Shown here piece after piece: positions 27,716-39,000 of a stretch of 64,000 nucleotides of DNA. Within the stretch, counting starts at the first letter, position 1; each line of letters opens with the position of its first letter. The notes beneath the pieces were generated by a model that saw only the letters and a list, made by a program, of their open reading frames with translations, did not search any database and was not told the DNA's origin. Source of the DNA: Clostridium beijerinckii (GTDB lineage Bacteria > Bacillota > Clostridia > Clostridiales > Clostridiaceae); NCBI GenBank assembly GCA_003129525.1, contig CP029329.1:1147501-1211500 (forward strand), given 5' to 3'. Position numbers and translations under genes: made by a program.

Positions 27716-27776
27716 AAAAAGTAATTACTATTTTAAAAGGGCTAGGTTGTATAACTTAGTCCTATTTAAAGGGTGA

Positions 27777-27805
27777 TTGACAACTTGAATATTCTATGAT
27801 ATTGT
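27777..27805 (+). promoter_or_regulatory. promoter of rpmG-secE-nusG
   Basis: TTGACA, 17-bp spacer, TATTGT. A weak hairpin after tuf (AGGGCTA...TAGTCCT) precedes it. Between promoter and rpmG lies the palindrome AACAAGAAATT/AATTTCTTGTT (27843-27865), which could act as a leader hairpin. Confidence 0.65.
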
Positions 27806-27892
27806 ATAAACGTGACAATTTAAGTCATACAAATTAGAGATGAACAAGAAATTAAATTTCTTGTTTAATATATGAAAACTGGAGGTGCAGTC

Positions 27893-28042
27893 ATGAGAAC
27901 AAAAGTAACTTTAGCATGCACAGAGTGTAAACAAAGAAATTATGATTCGATGAAGAACAAGAAAAATGATCCAGATAGATTAGAAATGAAAAAGTATTGT
28001 AAATTCTGTAAAAAGCACACTCTTCACAAAGAAACAAAGTAA
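27893..28042 (+). CDS. rpmG: 50S ribosomal protein L33
   Basis: A 49-residue ribosomal protein of the zinc-binding type, with CTEC and CKFC pairs (C9, C12 and C36, C39). GGAGGTG precedes the ATG. Its place before secE-nusG is standard. Confidence 0.95.
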   Translation: MRTKVTLACTECKQRNYDSMKNKKNDPDRLEMKKYCKFCKKHTLHKETK

Positions 28043-28090
28043 TTATCCGCAACAATGACATATAGTTATTAAATTTAAGGATGTGAAGAT

Positions 28091-28321
28091 ATGTCAGTAA
28101 AAAACAATGCAAAAACTGAAAAAACTATTAAAAACAATGGCTTATTTAGTTTTTTTGGAGAGGTTAAGGCAGAAGTTAAGCGAATAACTTGGCCTTCAAA
28201 AGATGAGACAAAGAAAGCATTTATTGCCGTTATAGTATTCACACTAATGTATACTATATTAGTTGGTGGATTAGATTCTATTTTCAGTAACCTCTTTGAA
28301 ATAATTTTAAAATTGAAGTAA
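28091..28321 (+). CDS. secE: preprotein translocase subunit SecE
   Basis: A 76-residue membrane protein of the Sec channel. A cytoplasmic amphipathic segment (GEVKAEVKRITWPSKDE) leads into a single membrane helix at about 44-65. It stabilises SecY, which is encoded in the spc cluster of this window. The start ATG follows AAGGATGTGA. Confidence 0.94.
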   Translation: MSVKNNAKTEKTIKNNGLFSFFGEVKAEVKRITWPSKDETKKAFIAVIVFTLMYTILVGGLDSIFSNLFEIILKLK

Positions 28322-28358
28322 AAGGGAGGTTTGGGTGATGTAAGATCACCTAACAAGT

Positions 28359-28880
28359 ATGAGTGATAGAGCAAGATGGTATGTAGTGCATACATACTCA
28401 GGATATGAAAATAAAGTTAAAGCAAACTTAGAAAAAGCAATTGAAAATAGAAATCTTGAAGCATTAATCCATGATATACAAGTACCTATGGAAGAAGTGG
28501 TTGAAGAAAAAGACGGAAAACAAAAGGTCTCATTAAAGAAAAAGTTTCCGGGATATGTGCTTATAAAAATGTTAATGGGTGATGAAGCTTGGTACGTTGT
28601 AAGAAATACAAGAGGCGTAACAGGGTTTGTTGGTCCAGGGTCTAAACCAGTTCCTCTTTCAGATGAAGAAGTTGAATCAATGGGAGTTTTAGAGAGTCCT
28701 ATTGAAATTGATTTAGAGATAGGGGAAAGTATTAGAATTATCTCAGGGCCATTAAGAGAATCAGTAGCTATAATACAAGAGATAATTATAGAAAAACGTA
28801 AAGTGAAAGCTTTAGTAGACATGTTTGGCAGGGAAACTCTTGCTGAATTAGACTTTAATCAAGTTGAAAAATTAGTTTAA
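28359..28880 (+). CDS. nusG: transcription termination/antitermination protein NusG
   Basis: A 173-residue protein with an N-terminal NGN domain (ARWYVVHTYSGYENKV; FPGYVLIKM) that binds RNA polymerase and a C-terminal KOW domain (about 122-173). In the KOW loop the expected GPFxxFxG reads GPLRESVA, so the usual glycine is replaced by Ala. The rest of the domain (VDMFGRET) is normal. It ends the rpmG-secE-nusG group and is followed by the rplK leader. Confidence 0.95.
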   Translation: MSDRARWYVVHTYSGYENKVKANLEKAIENRNLEALIHDIQVPMEEVVEEKDGKQKVSLKKKFPGYVLIKMLMGDEAWYVVRNTRGVTGFVGPGSKPVPLSDEEVESMGVLESPIEIDLEIGESIRIISGPLRESVAIIQEIIIEKRKVKALVDMFGRETLAELDFNQVEKLV

Positions 28881-28906
28881 TATATAGATAAACTAGTTTT
28901 AATTAA

Positions 28907-28936
28907 GTGGGAGAACTAAAAGTTCGTATATACCAC
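28907..28936 (+). promoter_or_regulatory. putative L1-binding hairpin before rplK
   Basis: GTGG (28907-28910) pairs with CCAC (28933-28936), enclosing GAG and a small stem AACT/AGTT. A closely similar element precedes rplA, which supports a shared ligand, most likely L1 in autoregulation. Confidence 0.55.
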
Positions 28937-28957
28937 AGTAATAGGAGGAATAACAAA

Positions 28958-29383
28958 ATGGCTAAGAAAGTAACTGGAATGATTAAACTTCAACTTCAAG
29001 CAGGTAAGGCAACACCAGCTCCACCTGTAGGTCCAGCTTTAGGTCAACACGGTGTAAACATAATGGGATTCTGTAAGGAGTTCAATGCAAAAACTGCAAA
29101 TCAAGCTGGGTATATAATCCCAGTAGTTATTACAGTTTACCAAGATAGATCTTTTAGTTTTATATTAAAGACTCCTCCAGCTGCAGTTCTAATTAAGAAA
29201 GAAATAGGATTAGAAAGTGGTTCTGGAGTACCTAATAAAACAAAAGTTGGTAAATTAACTCAAGATCAACTTAAAAAGATCGCTGAAACTAAAATGCCAG
29301 ACTTAAATGCTGCAAATGTTGAATCAGCAATGAGAATGATTGCGGGAACAGCTAGAAGTATGGGAGTAACTATTGAAGAGTAA
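28958..29383 (+). CDS. rplK: 50S ribosomal protein L11
   Basis: A 141-residue protein of the GTPase-associated centre, with N-terminal proline-rich block ([12 protein letters not shown]) and C-terminal rRNA-binding domain. The start is the ATG at 28958, 9 nt after AGGAGG; a longer frame from 28907 runs through the leader hairpin and is rejected. Cotranscribed with rplA. Confidence 0.96.
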   Translation: MAKKVTGMIKLQLQAGKATPAPPVGPALGQHGVNIMGFCKEFNAKTANQAGYIIPVVITVYQDRSFSFILKTPPAAVLIKKEIGLESGSGVPNKTKVGKLTQDQLKKIAETKMPDLNAANVESAMRMIAGTARSMGVTIEE

Positions 29384-29396
29384 TTCATAAAAATAA

Positions 29397-29423
29397 GTGG
29401 GAGGTCAAAACCGTTAACACCAC
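29397..29423 (+). promoter_or_regulatory. putative L1-binding hairpin before rplA
   Basis: GTGG (29397-29400) pairs with CCAC (29420-29423), enclosing GAGGT-CAAA-ACC. It repeats the GTGGGAG...CCAC design seen before rplK and lies just ahead of the rplA ribosome binding site. Confidence 0.55.
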
Positions 29424-29437
29424 AGAGGAGGCAAATT

Positions 29438-30127
29438 ATGGGAAAAAAATATATTGAAAGTGCAAAGCTTATAGATAAGAGTGCATTATATAATCCAATG
29501 GAAGCATTAGAACTTACATTGAAGACTGCAAAGGCAAACTTTGATGAAACTATTGAATTACATGTAAGACTTGGAGTAGACCCAAGACATGCAGATCAAC
29601 AAGTTAGAGGAGCAGTTGTATTACCAAATGGAACAGGTAAGACAGTTAGAGTACTTGTGTTTGCAAAGGGAGATAAGGCTGCAGAAGCTCAAGCTGCAGG
29701 AGCTGATTTCGTTGGAGCTGATGAATTAGTTCAAAAAATCCAAAGCGAAAATTGGTTTGATTATGATGTAGTTGTAGCAACACCAGATATGATGGGAGTT
29801 GTAGGTAGAATTGGTAGAGTATTAGGACCTAAGGGATTAATGCCAAATCCAAAGTCAGGAACAGTAACATTTGATGTTGCTAAAGCAATCGAAGAAATCA
29901 AAGCAGGTAAAGTTGAATATAGAGTAGATAAAACATCTATAGTTCACTGTCCAATTGGAAAAAAATCATTTGGAACTGAAAAATTAAAACAAAACTTTGC
30001 AGCATTAATGGATGCATTAATTAAGGCAAAACCAGCAGCGGCAAAGGGACAATATTTAAAATCAGTATCTATTTCAAGTACAATGGGACCTGGTGCAAAA
30101 ATTAATCCTACAAAAACTTTAGATTAG
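29438..30127 (+). CDS. rplA: 50S ribosomal protein L1
   Basis: A 229-residue protein of the L1 stalk with the usual two-domain sequence (domain II around [15 protein letters not shown]). In other bacteria L1 represses the L11-L1 mRNA by binding a leader that mimics its rRNA site; hairpins before rplK and rplA fit this. GAGGAGG precedes the ATG. Confidence 0.97.
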   Translation: MGKKYIESAKLIDKSALYNPMEALELTLKTAKANFDETIELHVRLGVDPRHADQQVRGAVVLPNGTGKTVRVLVFAKGDKAAEAQAAGADFVGADELVQKIQSENWFDYDVVVATPDMMGVVGRIGRVLGPKGLMPNPKSGTVTFDVAKAIEEIKAGKVEYRVDKTSIVHCPIGKKSFGTEKLKQNFAALMDALIKAKPAAAKGQYLKSVSISSTMGPGAKINPTKTLD

Positions 30128-30129
30128 TA

Positions 30130-30158
30130 TTGACTTAAGTAAACTTAAGTAGTATAAT
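30130..30158 (+). promoter_or_regulatory. promoter of rplJ-rplL
   Basis: TTGACT, 17-bp spacer, TATAAT, starting three bases after the rplA stop. It gives L10-L12 a transcript separate from L11-L1. Confidence 0.82.
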
Positions 30159-30187
30159 TTCTAATGTTGTAAAAAAGAATATTTTTT

Positions 30188-30288
30188 CCGTAGACAGTGG
30201 GTGCGAAAGCGTAAAGATAGACTACCTACTTAGGTTATATATAATAGATGATATTATTGGCCTTCCTAGTCTGCGGAAGGTCTTTTTT
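30188..30288 (+). promoter_or_regulatory. L10 leader with attenuator
   Basis: This is the Firmicute L10 leader. The closing stem CCGTAGAC (30188-30195) with GTCTGCGG (30269-30276) competes with a terminator GGCCTTCC (30259-30266)/GGAAGGTC (30275-30282) followed by T6. L10(L12)4 binding is expected to choose between them and so set rplJ-rplL expression. Confidence 0.85.
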
Positions 30289-30332
30289 AATAAAATAAGC
30301 AGTTTGAAACTGTGAGGAGGTGGATTACAATA

Positions 30333-30836
30333 ATGAATAAAAACAGAGAACTTAAAGAAGCAAAGGTTGCTGAAATTAAGGAAAAATTAGAAAAATCAAA
30401 AGCTGTTGTTCTTGCTAAGTATCAAGGCTTAACTGTTGAAGAAGATACTACTCTTAGAAAAAATTTAAGAGAAGCTGGAGTTGAATACAAAGTATATAAA
30501 AATACTTTAGTTATTTTAGCAGCTAAAGAATTAGGTTTAGATGGTATAGTAGAATATTTAGAAGGACCTGTATCTGTTGCATTCAGTTATGAAGATGTTA
30601 CAGTAGCAGCTAGAGTTCTAAATGATTTTGCTAAAGATCATAAAAAGCTAGAATTGAAAGCAGGTATTATAGAAGGAGAAATCTATGATGATGCTAAGAT
30701 TAAACAACTAGCAACAATACCATCAAAAGAAGTTCTTATTGCAAAACTTCTTGGAAGTATCAAGTCTCCAATATCAAGCTTTGCACGTGTATTAAGTGCT
30801 ATTGCTGATAGTAAGGGAACTGACACTGCAGAATAA
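30333..30836 (+). CDS. rplJ: 50S ribosomal protein L10
   Basis: A 167-residue protein that anchors L12 dimers on the ribosomal stalk. The start is the ATG at 30333, 10 nt after GAGGAGGTG; the upstream in-frame start at 30312 lies before that site. The C-terminal helix ([17 protein letters not shown] onward) holds the L12-binding region. Regulated by the leader upstream. Confidence 0.96.
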   Translation: MNKNRELKEAKVAEIKEKLEKSKAVVLAKYQGLTVEEDTTLRKNLREAGVEYKVYKNTLVILAAKELGLDGIVEYLEGPVSVAFSYEDVTVAARVLNDFAKDHKKLELKAGIIEGEIYDDAKIKQLATIPSKEVLIAKLLGSIKSPISSFARVLSAIADSKGTDTAE

Positions 30837-30883
30837 TTAAAGAAAAATAAATAAATAAAATAAATTTCGGAGGTGCTATTAAA

Positions 30884-31249
30884 ATGACAAAAGAAGATAT
30901 AATTCAAGCAATAAAAGAAATGAGCGTTTTAGACTTAAATGAATTAGTAAAGGCTTGTGAGGAAGAATTTGGAGTAAGTGCTGCTGCTGCTGTTGTAGCT
31001 GGAGGTGCTGTAGCTGGAGCTGCTGCTGCTGAAGAAAAAACTGAATTCGACGTAGTATTAACAAGCGCAGGAGATAACAAAATCAAAGTTATCAAAGCAG
31101 TTAGAGAAATAACTGGATTAGGATTAAAAGAAGCTAAAGAAATAGTTGATGGAGCTCCTAAGACATTAAAAGAAGGCGTTTCTAAAGATGAAGCTGAAGA
31201 AATGAAAGCTAAGTTAGAAGAAGTTGGAGCTGGAATAGAAGTTAAGTAA
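30884..31249 (+). CDS. rplL: 50S ribosomal protein L7/L12
   Basis: A 121-residue stalk protein with the N-terminal dimerisation region, an Ala/Gly-rich hinge (about 35-52) and the C-terminal factor-binding domain ([20 protein letters not shown] region). GGAGGTG precedes the ATG. A strong terminator follows at once. Confidence 0.97.
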   Translation: MTKEDIIQAIKEMSVLDLNELVKACEEEFGVSAAAAVVAGGAVAGAAAAEEKTEFDVVLTSAGDNKIKVIKAVREITGLGLKEAKEIVDGAPKTLKEGVSKDEAEEMKAKLEEVGAGIEVK

Positions 31250-31261
31250 TTTATTTAAGGT

Positions 31262-31297
31262 AAAAGAGGTGCTTATAAAAGCACCTCTTTTAAACTC
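31262..31297 (+). terminator. rplL terminator
   Basis: AAAAGAGGTGCTT pairs with AAGCACCTCTTTT around a 4-nt loop, right after rplL. Some readthrough to rpoB is possible, since rplJL-rpoBC is cotranscribed in many bacteria, but rpoB has its own promoter here. Confidence 0.85.
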
Positions 31298-31301
31298 CAA
31301 T

Positions 31302-31355
31302 TATAAAGCTATATAAAATGCTTGTTAAAGAATAAGTATTTTATATAGCTTTATA
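31302..31355. repeat. 18-bp inverted repeat between rplL and rpoB
   Basis: TATAAAGCTATATAAAAT (31302-31319) is perfectly repeated in reverse complement at 31338-31355, with CTT/AAG continuing the stem inside. It lies just after the rplL terminator and 26 bp before the rpoB -35. It may be a second terminator or an RNase III-type processing site. Confidence 0.6.
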
Positions 31356-31381
31356 GCTAAGAATAATATTTAATAATGTTA

Positions 31382-31410
31382 TTGACAAGAAAAACATCAT
31401 ATGATATTAT
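31382..31410 (+). promoter_or_regulatory. rpoB-rpoC promoter
   Basis: TTGACA, 17-bp spacer, TATTAT. The resulting leader of about 165 nt contains a 9-bp closing stem ATTATTCAC (31421-31429)/GTGAATAAT (31475-31483). Confidence 0.78.
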
Positions 31411-31580
31411 AATAAAATGTATTATTCACTATGGGATAGTATATATTTGTAGTGGAAAAAAAGAGTATAATCTGGTGAATAATGGTTATACTATAAAAAA
31501 GAAGTTGTCCGAAAGTGAAAGTCCTTAGGGAAAGTATGCTTTTGGCTATTTTAGTTTATTTTAACAAGGGGTGAAAATTC

Positions 31581-34500
31581 ATGGTACATCCTGTCCAAGT
31601 TGGAAAAAGAACAAGAATGAGTTTTGGTAAAGTTAATGACGTTACTGAAATGCCGAATTTAATTGAGGTACAATTAGATTCTTATGAATGGTTTTTAAGA
31701 GAAGGGTTGCACGAAGTATTTGAGGATATTAATCCTATCACAAACTTCACAGGAAATTTAGTACTTGAGTTCGTAGATTATAAACTTGATATGGAGAATA
31801 TCAAGTATTCTGTCGAAGAATGCAAAGAAAGAGATGCAACTTATGCAGCGCCATTAAAAGTTTCAATTAGATTACAAAATAATGAAACAGGTGAAATTAA
31901 AGAACAAGAAGTATTTATGGGTGATTTCCCATTAATGACAGAGCAAGGTACTTTTGTAATAAATGGTGCAGAAAGAGTTATAGTTAGTCAATTAGTTAGA
32001 TCGCCGGGAGTATATTATAATTACTCCGTAGATAAGACTGGTAAAAAATTATATTCAGCAACTGTAATCCCTAATAGAGGTGCATGGTTAGAATATGAAA
32101 CAGATTCTAATGATATAATTTATGTAAGAATTGATAAGACTAGAAAATTATCAATTACTGTTTTAGCAAGAGCTATGGGATTGGGTAGTGATCAAGAGTT
32201 ATTAGATTTCTTTGGAGAAGAAGAAAGATTTAGAGCTTCTATAGAAAAAGACAATACTAAAACAAAAGAAGAAGCATTACTTGAAATATATAAAAGATTA
32301 AGACCAGGTGAACCACCAACAGTAGATAGTGCTATATCTTTAATTGATACATTATTTTTTGATGCAAAAAGATATGATTTATCTAGAGTTGGTAGATACA
32401 AGTTTAATAAAAAACTTGCGTTAAGTGTAAGAATTGCTAATCATGTAGCAGCAACTGATATTGTTAATCCACAAACTGGTGAGATTATAATCGAAAAGGG
32501 ACAAAAAATAAGTAGATTAATGGCTGAAGATATTCAAAACATTGGGATTAAATCAGTTGATTTACTAGTAGATGATAAAGTTATTAGAGTAATTAGCAAT
32601 AACTTTGTTGATATAAAGAAACAAGTTTCTTTTGATATTTCAGATTTAGGAATAAAAGAATTAGTTCATTATCCTACATTAAAGGAAATATTAGATAACT
32701 TCTCAGATGAAGTTAGCATTAAAGAAGAGATAAAGAAAAATATTAGTAGACTTGTTCCAAAACATATTATAAGAGATGATATATTTGCAAATATTAGTTA
32801 TGAACTAGGATTAGCTTATGGAATAGGTTATGTTGATGATATAGACCATTTAGGAAATAGAAGATTAAGATCTGTAGGAGAATTATTACAAAATCAATTT
32901 AGAATTGGTTTATCTAGAATGGAAAGAGTAGTAAAAGAAAGAATGACTATTCAAGACCAAGAATCAATAACTCCTCAAATGTTAATTAACATAAGACCAG
33001 TGGCAGCAGCTATTAAAGAATTTTTTGGTAGCTCTCAATTATCACAATTCATGGATCAAACTAATCCATTATCAGAATTGACGCATAAAAGAAGATTATC
33101 AGCATTAGGACCAGGAGGTCTTTCAAGAGAAAGAGCTGGATTTGAAGTTAGAGACGTTCATCATTCTCATTATGGAAGAATGTGTCCAATTGAGACACCA
33201 GAAGGTCCAAATATCGGGCTTATTAACTCATTAGCTACATTTGCTAAGGTTAATGAATATGGATTTATTGAAACACCATATAGAATTGTTGATAAAGAAA
33301 ATGCAAGAGCCACAGAAGAGATAAGATATTTCACAGCTGATGAAGAAGATCAATTCTTAATTGCTCAAGCTAAAGAGCCTATGGATGAAACAGGACATTT
33401 TATTGATAAGAAAGTAACAGTAAGACATTTAGAAGATGTATTAGATGTACCAGCTACAGAAGTTGATTTAATTGATGTATCTGCAAGACAAATGGTATCA
33501 GTAGCAACTGCTATGATTCCATTTCTTGAAAATGATGATGCGACAAGAGCACTTATGGGATCTAATATGCAACGTCAAGCGGTTCCATTATTAATTTCAC
33601 AAGCGCCAATTGTTGGAACTGGTATAGAATTTAAGGCTGCTGTAGATTCGGGAGTACTGCCAAAAGCAAAGAATGCAGGTGTTGTTACTTACGTATCAGG
33701 TAGTGAAATTCGAATTAAGAGAGACTCAGATGGCAGAACAGATATATATAAACTGCTAAAGTTTAAGAGAAGTAATTCAGGAACTTGTATCAATCAAAAG
33801 CCAATAGTAGATACAGGAGAAATAGTATTTAAAAACCAAGTAATTGCAGATGGACCATCTACAGATTTGGGAGAAATTGCATTAGGTAAAAATATCAGAA
33901 TGGGATTTATAACTTGGGAAGGTTATAACTATGAAGATGCTATGTTAATTTCAGAAGAATTAGTTAGAGAAGACGTCTTTACATCTATGCATATAGAAGA
34001 ATACGAATGTGAAGCTAGAGATACAAAACTTGGACCAGAAGAAATAACAAGGGATATACCAAATGTAAGCGATGATGCACTTAAAGATGTTGATGATAGA
34101 GGCGTTATAAGAATAGGTGCAGAAGTACGATCAGGAGATATATTAGTTGGTAAAGTAACACCAAAAGGTGAAACTGAACTTACAGCAGAAGAAAGACTAT
34201 TAAGAGCAATTTTTGGAGAAAAGGCAAGAGAAGTAAGAGATACTTCATTAAGAGTTCCTCATGGGGAAGCTGGAATAATAGTTGATATAAAAGTATTTAC
34301 AAGAGAAAATGGAGACGAATTAAATCCAGGAGTAAATGAACTTGTAAGATGCTATATTGCACAAAAAAGAAAGATTTCAGTTGGAGACAAAATGGCAGGA
34401 CGTCATGGTAATAAAGGGGTTATATCTAGGATATTACCAGAAGAAGATATGCCATTTTTACCAGATGGTAGACCACTTCAAATATGTTTAAATCCACTTG

Positions 34501-35288
34501 GAGTACCTTCTCGTATGAATATTGGTCAAGTGCTTGAAGTACATTTAGGTTGGGCAGCTAGCCATTTAGGCTGGCATATATCTACACCAGTATTTGATGG
34601 TGCAACTCAACCTGAAATTACAGAATGTATGTTAAATGCAGGTTTTAGGGAAGATGCTAAAACTATATTGTATGACGGTAGAACTGGAGAACCATTTGAT
34701 AATCCAGTAACTGTTGGTATAATGTATATTTTAAAGCTTCATCATTTGGTAGATGATAAAATTCATGCTAGATCTACAGGTCCTTATTCACTAGTTACGC
34801 AACAACCATTGGGAGGTAAAGCTCAATTTGGTGGCCAAAGATTTGGTGAAATGGAAGTTTGGGCATTAGAAGCATATGGAGCAGCGCATACATTACAAGA
34901 AATATTAACTGTTAAGTCAGATGATGTTGTAGGTAGAGTTAAGACATATGAAGCTATAGTTAAGGGTGAAAATATACCAGAGCCAGGAGTTCCAGAATCA
35001 TTTAAGGTTCTTATTAAAGAACTGCAAGCTTTATGCTTAGATATTAAAGTTTTGAATAATGATCATGAAGAAGTAACCTTGAAAGAATTTGTAGATGATG
35101 ATATGGCAAATTTAGAAGTTAATATAGATGGTGCTGAGGAAATGATTATCCAAGAACCAGAAATCGTAGATGATAGTTATGACCAAAGTAAAGATGAAGA
35201 TATAGACGAAATTGATTATGAAGATAATGTTGATATAAGCGAAATTGAAAGTGAATTAGAACTAGATGATTTTAATGATGAACACTAA
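31581..35288 (+). CDS. rpoB: RNA polymerase beta subunit
   Basis: A 1235-residue catalytic subunit. The rifampicin pocket is intact and of the sensitive type: D492, H502 and S507 correspond to E. coli D516, H526 and S531. Catalytic and DNA-binding blocks ([27 protein letters not shown]) are present. The last 60 or so residues form an acidic tail rich in Asp and Glu beyond the conserved end. The start ATG follows AAGGGGTG. Confidence 0.98.
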   Translation: MVHPVQVGKRTRMSFGKVNDVTEMPNLIEVQLDSYEWFLREGLHEVFEDINPITNFTGNLVLEFVDYKLDMENIKYSVEECKERDATYAAPLKVSIRLQNNETGEIKEQEVFMGDFPLMTEQGTFVINGAERVIVSQLVRSPGVYYNYSVDKTGKKLYSATVIPNRGAWLEYETDSNDIIYVRIDKTRKLSITVLARAMGLGSDQELLDFFGEEERFRASIEKDNTKTKEEALLEIYKRLRPGEPPTVDSAISLIDTLFFDAKRYDLSRVGRYKFNKKLALSVRIANHVAATDIVNPQTGEIIIEKGQKISRLMAEDIQNIGIKSVDLLVDDKVIRVISNNFVDIKKQVSFDISDLGIKELVHYPTLKEILDNFSDEVSIKEEIKKNISRLVPKHIIRDDIFANISYELGLAYGIGYVDDIDHLGNRRLRSVGELLQNQFRIGLSRMERVVKERMTIQDQESITPQMLINIRPVAAAIKEFFGSSQLSQFMDQTNPLSELTHKRRLSALGPGGLSRERAGFEVRDVHHSHYGRMCPIETPEGPNIGLINSLATFAKVNEYGFIETPYRIVDKENARATEEIRYFTADEEDQFLIAQAKEPMDETGHFIDKKVTVRHLEDVLDVPATEVDLIDVSARQMVSVATAMIPFLENDDATRALMGSNMQRQAVPLLISQAPIVGTGIEFKAAVDSGVLPKAKNAGVVTYVSGSEIRIKRDSDGRTDIYKLLKFKRSNSGTCINQKPIVDTGEIVFKNQVIADGPSTDLGEIALGKNIRMGFITWEGYNYEDAMLISEELVREDVFTSMHIEEYECEARDTKLGPEEITRDIPNVSDDALKDVDDRGVIRIGAEVRSGDILVGKVTPKGETELTAEERLLRAIFGEKAREVRDTSLRVPHGEAGIIVDIKVFTRENGDELNPGVNELVRCYIAQKRKISVGDKMAGRHGNKGVISRILPEEDMPFLPDGRPLQICLNPLGVPSRMNIGQVLEVHLGWAASHLGWHISTPVFDGATQPEITECMLNAGFREDAKTILYDGRTGEPFDNPVTVGIMYILKLHHLVDDKIHARSTGPYSLVTQQPLGGKAQFGGQRFGEMEVWALEAYGAAHTLQEILTVKSDDVVGRVKTYEAIVKGENIPEPGVPESFKVLIKELQALCLDIKVLNNDHEEVTLKEFVDDDMANLEVNIDGAEEMIIQEPEIVDDSYDQSKDEDIDEIDYEDNVDISEIESELELDDFNDEH

Positions 35289-35308
35289 TTTGAAGGGAGG
35301 ATTTACCC

Positions 35309-38300
35309 TTGTTTGAATTTAATAATTTTGATGCAATACAAATTGGATTAGCATCTCCAGAACAAATAAGACAATGGTCAAGAGGAGAAGTTAAAAAGCC
35401 AGAAACAATTAACTACAGAACATTAAAACCAGAAAGAGATGGTCTATTCTGTGAAAGAATCTTTGGACCTATGAAAGATTGGGAATGTCATTGTGGAAAG
35501 TATAAAAGAGTAAGATATAAAGGTATAGTTTGTGATAGGTGTGGAGTTGAAGTCACAAAAGCTAAAGTAAGAAGAGAGAGAATGGGGCATATAGAATTAG
35601 CTGCTCCAGTATCTCACATTTGGTATTTTAAAGGGATTCCATCAAGAATGGGATTAATTTTAGATATGTCACCAAGAGCTTTAGAAAAAGTTTTATATTT
35701 TGCATCTTATATAGTAATAGATCCTAAAGAGACACCATTGTTAAAGAAGCAACTTCTTAATGAAAAAGAATATAGAGAAGCAGTAGATAAATATGGTGAT
35801 GAAAGTTTTATAGCAGGTATGGGCGCGGAAGCGGTTCAAGAATTACTTAATGAAATTGATTTAGAAAATGGTTCAAAGGAATTAAAAGAAGAACTTAAGC
35901 AAAGCACTGGACAGAAGAAAGTTAGAATTATAAGAAGACTAGAAGTTGTAGAATCATTTAGAAAATCAGGTAATAGACCTGATTGGATGGTTATTAATGT
36001 AATACCAGTAATTCCTCCAGATCTAAGACCTATGGTTCAATTAGATGGTGGTAGATTTGCAACATCTGATTTAAATGATTTATACAGAAGAGTAATAAAT
36101 AGAAATAATAGATTAAAGAAATTATTAGATTTAGGTGCTCCAGATATCATAGTTAGAAACGAAAAAAGAATGCTTCAAGAAGCAGTAGATGCACTTATTG
36201 ATAATGGTAGAAGAGGAAGGCCGGTAACTGGACCAGGAAACAGACCTTTAAAATCTCTTTCAGATATGTTGAAAGGTAAACAAGGTAGATTTAGACAAAA
36301 TTTACTTGGAAAAAGAGTTGACTATTCTGGTAGATCAGTTATAGTTGTTGGACCAGAACTAAAAATGTATCAATGTGGACTTCCTAAAGAAATGGCTATA
36401 GAATTATTCAAGCCATTTGTAATGAAGAAGCTAGTACAAGATGGATTAGCTCATAATATAAAAAGTGCTAAAAGGATGGTAGAGAGAGTATTACCTCAAG
36501 TGTGGGATGTATTAGAAGAAGTTATTGCAGATCATCCGGTATTACTTAATCGGGCACCTACATTGCACAGACTAGGTATTCAAGCATTCCAACCAGTGCT
36601 AGTAGAAGGTAGAGCAATTAAACTTCACCCACTAGCATGTACAGCTTACAATGCGGATTTCGATGGAGACCAAATGGCTGTGCATCTTCCGCTATCAGTA
36701 GAAGCACAAGCGGAAGCTAGATTCTTAATGTTGGCAGCAACGAATATTTTAAAGCCATCAGATGGTAAGCCAGTTTGTGTTCCAACACAAGATATGATTC
36801 TTGGATCATATTATTTAACAATTGATAAAGATGGTGCTAAGGGCGAAGGAATGACATTTAGCAGTAAAAATGAAGCAATAATGGCATATGAAGTTAAAGA
36901 AATTGGAATACATGCTAAAATAAATGTTAGAATTTTTAGAGAATTCAATGGCGTAATGCAATCTAAAGTTATTAAGACTACTGTTGGAAAGATAATGTTT
37001 AATGAATCAATTCCACAAGATTTAGGATTAGTTAATAGAGAAAATGAAGAAGAAAAATTCAATTTAGAATTTGATGTCTTAGCTACTAAAAAAACATTAG
37101 GAACAATAATAGATCAATGTTATATGAAACATGGTCCAGTAAAAACATCTGTAATGCTTGATAATATTAAGGCATTAGGTTATCACTATTCATCTATAGG
37201 AGCTGTAACTGTTGCTACATCCGATATAGTAGTGCCAGATGCTAAGTATGTTCTACTTAAAGAAGCTGATGAAACTATTGAAAAGATAGAAAAGATGTAT
37301 AAAAGAGGGTTCATATCTGATGAAGAAAGATATGAAAGAGTTATAGAAAAGTGGACTAAAACAACCGAAGAAGTAGCCAACGCATTAATGGATAGTCTTG
37401 ATAGATTTAATCCAATATATATGATGGCTGATTCTGGGGCCAGAGGATCTAAATCTCAAATTAAACAATTAGCTGGTATGAGAGGACTTATGGCGAGTCC
37501 ATCAGGTAAGATTATCGAATTACCTATCAGAGCATCATTTAAAGAAGGTTTAGACGTATTAGAATATTTCTCATCTACACATGGTGCTAGAAAAGGTAAT
37601 GCCGATACAGCTTTAAAAACTGCCGATTCAGGATATTTAACAAGAAGACTTGTTGATGTATCACAAGATGTTATTGTAAGAGAACAAGATTGTGGAGCAG
37701 AAGAAGGAATCTATGTAAGTGAAATAAAGGAAGGCAGCGAAGTTATCGAAGAATTAAGAGAAAGATTAATTGGTAGATATACGGCAGAAGATATTGTTAA
37801 TCCTAACAGTGGTGAAGTCGTACTTCAAAGAAATGAATACATGGATCCGGATATAGCTGATGCAATAGTTTCAACAGGAATTAAAAAAGTTAAAATAAGA
37901 TCTGTATTTACATGTAGTTGTAAAGTTGGGGTTTGTGCAAGGTGCTATGGAATGAATATGGCAACTGCTAAAAAGATAGATATTGGAGAAGCTGTTGGAA
38001 TCATAGCAGCCCAATCAATAGGAGAACCTGGAACACAACTTACAATGAGAACATTCCATACAGGTGGAGTTGCGGGTGCAGATATAACTCAAGGGTTACC
38101 TAGAGTTGAAGAATTATTTGAAGCTAGAAAGCCAAAAGGACTTGCAATAGTAAGTGAAATTGCTGGAAATGTTAAAATTGAAGACACAAAGAAGAAGAGA
38201 ATAGTAATTGTTATAGGTTCAGATGGGGAAGAACGTAGTTATGATATTCCATTTGGTTCTAGACTAAAAGTAAGTGAAAATGATTATGTTGAAGCTGGAG

Positions 38301-38839
38301 ATGAAATCACAGAAGGTTCGGTAAATCCACATGATATAATGAGCATAAAGGGAATAGATGGTGCAAGAAGATATTTACTTTCAGAAGTTCAAAAAGTTTA
38401 TAGATTACAAGGTGTTGATATCAATGATAAGCATTTAGAAGTAGTTGTTAGACAAATGACTAGAAAGATAAAGGTTCTTGAGTCAGGAGATACAGAATTA
38501 TTACCAGGAACATTAATTGATATGTTTGATTTTCATGCTGAAAATGCTAGAGTTAGAGAATTTGGTGGAGAAGAAGCAAAGGGAGAACAAACTCTATTAG
38601 GTATAACTAAAGCAGCATTAGCAACTGATAGTTTCTTATCAGCAGCTTCATTCCAAGAAACAACAAGAGTTTTAACGGAAGCAGCAATTAAAGGTAAAGT
38701 TGATCCTTTAGTTGGATTAAAAGAAAATGTTATTATTGGTAAGTTAATTCCTGCTGGGACTGGAATGATGAGATATAGGGATTTAAAGATAGAGGAAGAA
38801 GCAGTAGAAGAAACTGTTACAGAAACTATTGAAGAATAG
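35309..38839 (+). CDS. rpoC: RNA polymerase beta' subunit
   Basis: A 1176-residue catalytic subunit. Zinc site 1 is C60-C62-C75-C78, the Mg2+-binding motif NADFDGD is at 448-454 (D450, D452, D454), and the second zinc site is in the [11 protein letters not shown] region. The trigger-loop region ([16 protein letters not shown]) is complete. The start is TTG at 35309, set by AAGGGAGG 8 nt upstream. The C-terminus is acidic. It is followed by a nested palindrome. Confidence 0.98.
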   Translation: MFEFNNFDAIQIGLASPEQIRQWSRGEVKKPETINYRTLKPERDGLFCERIFGPMKDWECHCGKYKRVRYKGIVCDRCGVEVTKAKVRRERMGHIELAAPVSHIWYFKGIPSRMGLILDMSPRALEKVLYFASYIVIDPKETPLLKKQLLNEKEYREAVDKYGDESFIAGMGAEAVQELLNEIDLENGSKELKEELKQSTGQKKVRIIRRLEVVESFRKSGNRPDWMVINVIPVIPPDLRPMVQLDGGRFATSDLNDLYRRVINRNNRLKKLLDLGAPDIIVRNEKRMLQEAVDALIDNGRRGRPVTGPGNRPLKSLSDMLKGKQGRFRQNLLGKRVDYSGRSVIVVGPELKMYQCGLPKEMAIELFKPFVMKKLVQDGLAHNIKSAKRMVERVLPQVWDVLEEVIADHPVLLNRAPTLHRLGIQAFQPVLVEGRAIKLHPLACTAYNADFDGDQMAVHLPLSVEAQAEARFLMLAATNILKPSDGKPVCVPTQDMILGSYYLTIDKDGAKGEGMTFSSKNEAIMAYEVKEIGIHAKINVRIFREFNGVMQSKVIKTTVGKIMFNESIPQDLGLVNRENEEEKFNLEFDVLATKKTLGTIIDQCYMKHGPVKTSVMLDNIKALGYHYSSIGAVTVATSDIVVPDAKYVLLKEADETIEKIEKMYKRGFISDEERYERVIEKWTKTTEEVANALMDSLDRFNPIYMMADSGARGSKSQIKQLAGMRGLMASPSGKIIELPIRASFKEGLDVLEYFSSTHGARKGNADTALKTADSGYLTRRLVDVSQDVIVREQDCGAEEGIYVSEIKEGSEVIEELRERLIGRYTAEDIVNPNSGEVVLQRNEYMDPDIADAIVSTGIKKVKIRSVFTCSCKVGVCARCYGMNMATAKKIDIGEAVGIIAAQSIGEPGTQLTMRTFHTGGVAGADITQGLPRVEELFEARKPKGLAIVSEIAGNVKIEDTKKKRIVIVIGSDGEERSYDIPFGSRLKVSENDYVEAGDEITEGSVNPHDIMSIKGIDGARRYLLSEVQKVYRLQGVDINDKHLEVVVRQMTRKIKVLESGDTELLPGTLIDMFDFHAENARVREFGGEEAKGEQTLLGITKAALATDSFLSAASFQETTRVLTEAAIKGKVDPLVGLKENVIIGKLIPAGTGMMRYRDLKIEEEAVEETVTETIEE

Positions 38840-38844
38840 AATTT

Positions 38845-38938
38845 AATTATATTGACATGTGTAAAGTTAAATGATAAAATACAATTTGTGTGATTTGAAA
38901 TATAAAATCACACAAATAAATGTCAATATAATTGTTTT
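38845..38938 (+). terminator. nested palindrome after rpoC
   Basis: The outer arms AATTATATTGACAT (38845-38858) and ATGTCAATATAATT (38920-38933) are perfect 14-bp complements. Inside, TTTGTGTGATTT (38885-38896) pairs perfectly with AAATCACACAAA (38905-38916). A T-rich stretch follows. It probably ends the rpoBC transcript, while its left outer arm doubles as the -35 of a new promoter. Confidence 0.6.
38852..38880 (+). promoter_or_regulatory. str operon promoter inside the palindrome
   Basis: TTGACA (38852-38857), 17-bp spacer, TAAAAT (38875-38880). Its transcript would begin near 38887 and carry only the inner 12-bp hairpin at its 5' end, then run to rpsL. Confidence 0.7.
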
Positions 38939-39000
38939 TATGTATTTAAATTGATAACTTATGATTGATACATCAATTTAATGTATAAAAATTAGACGTA

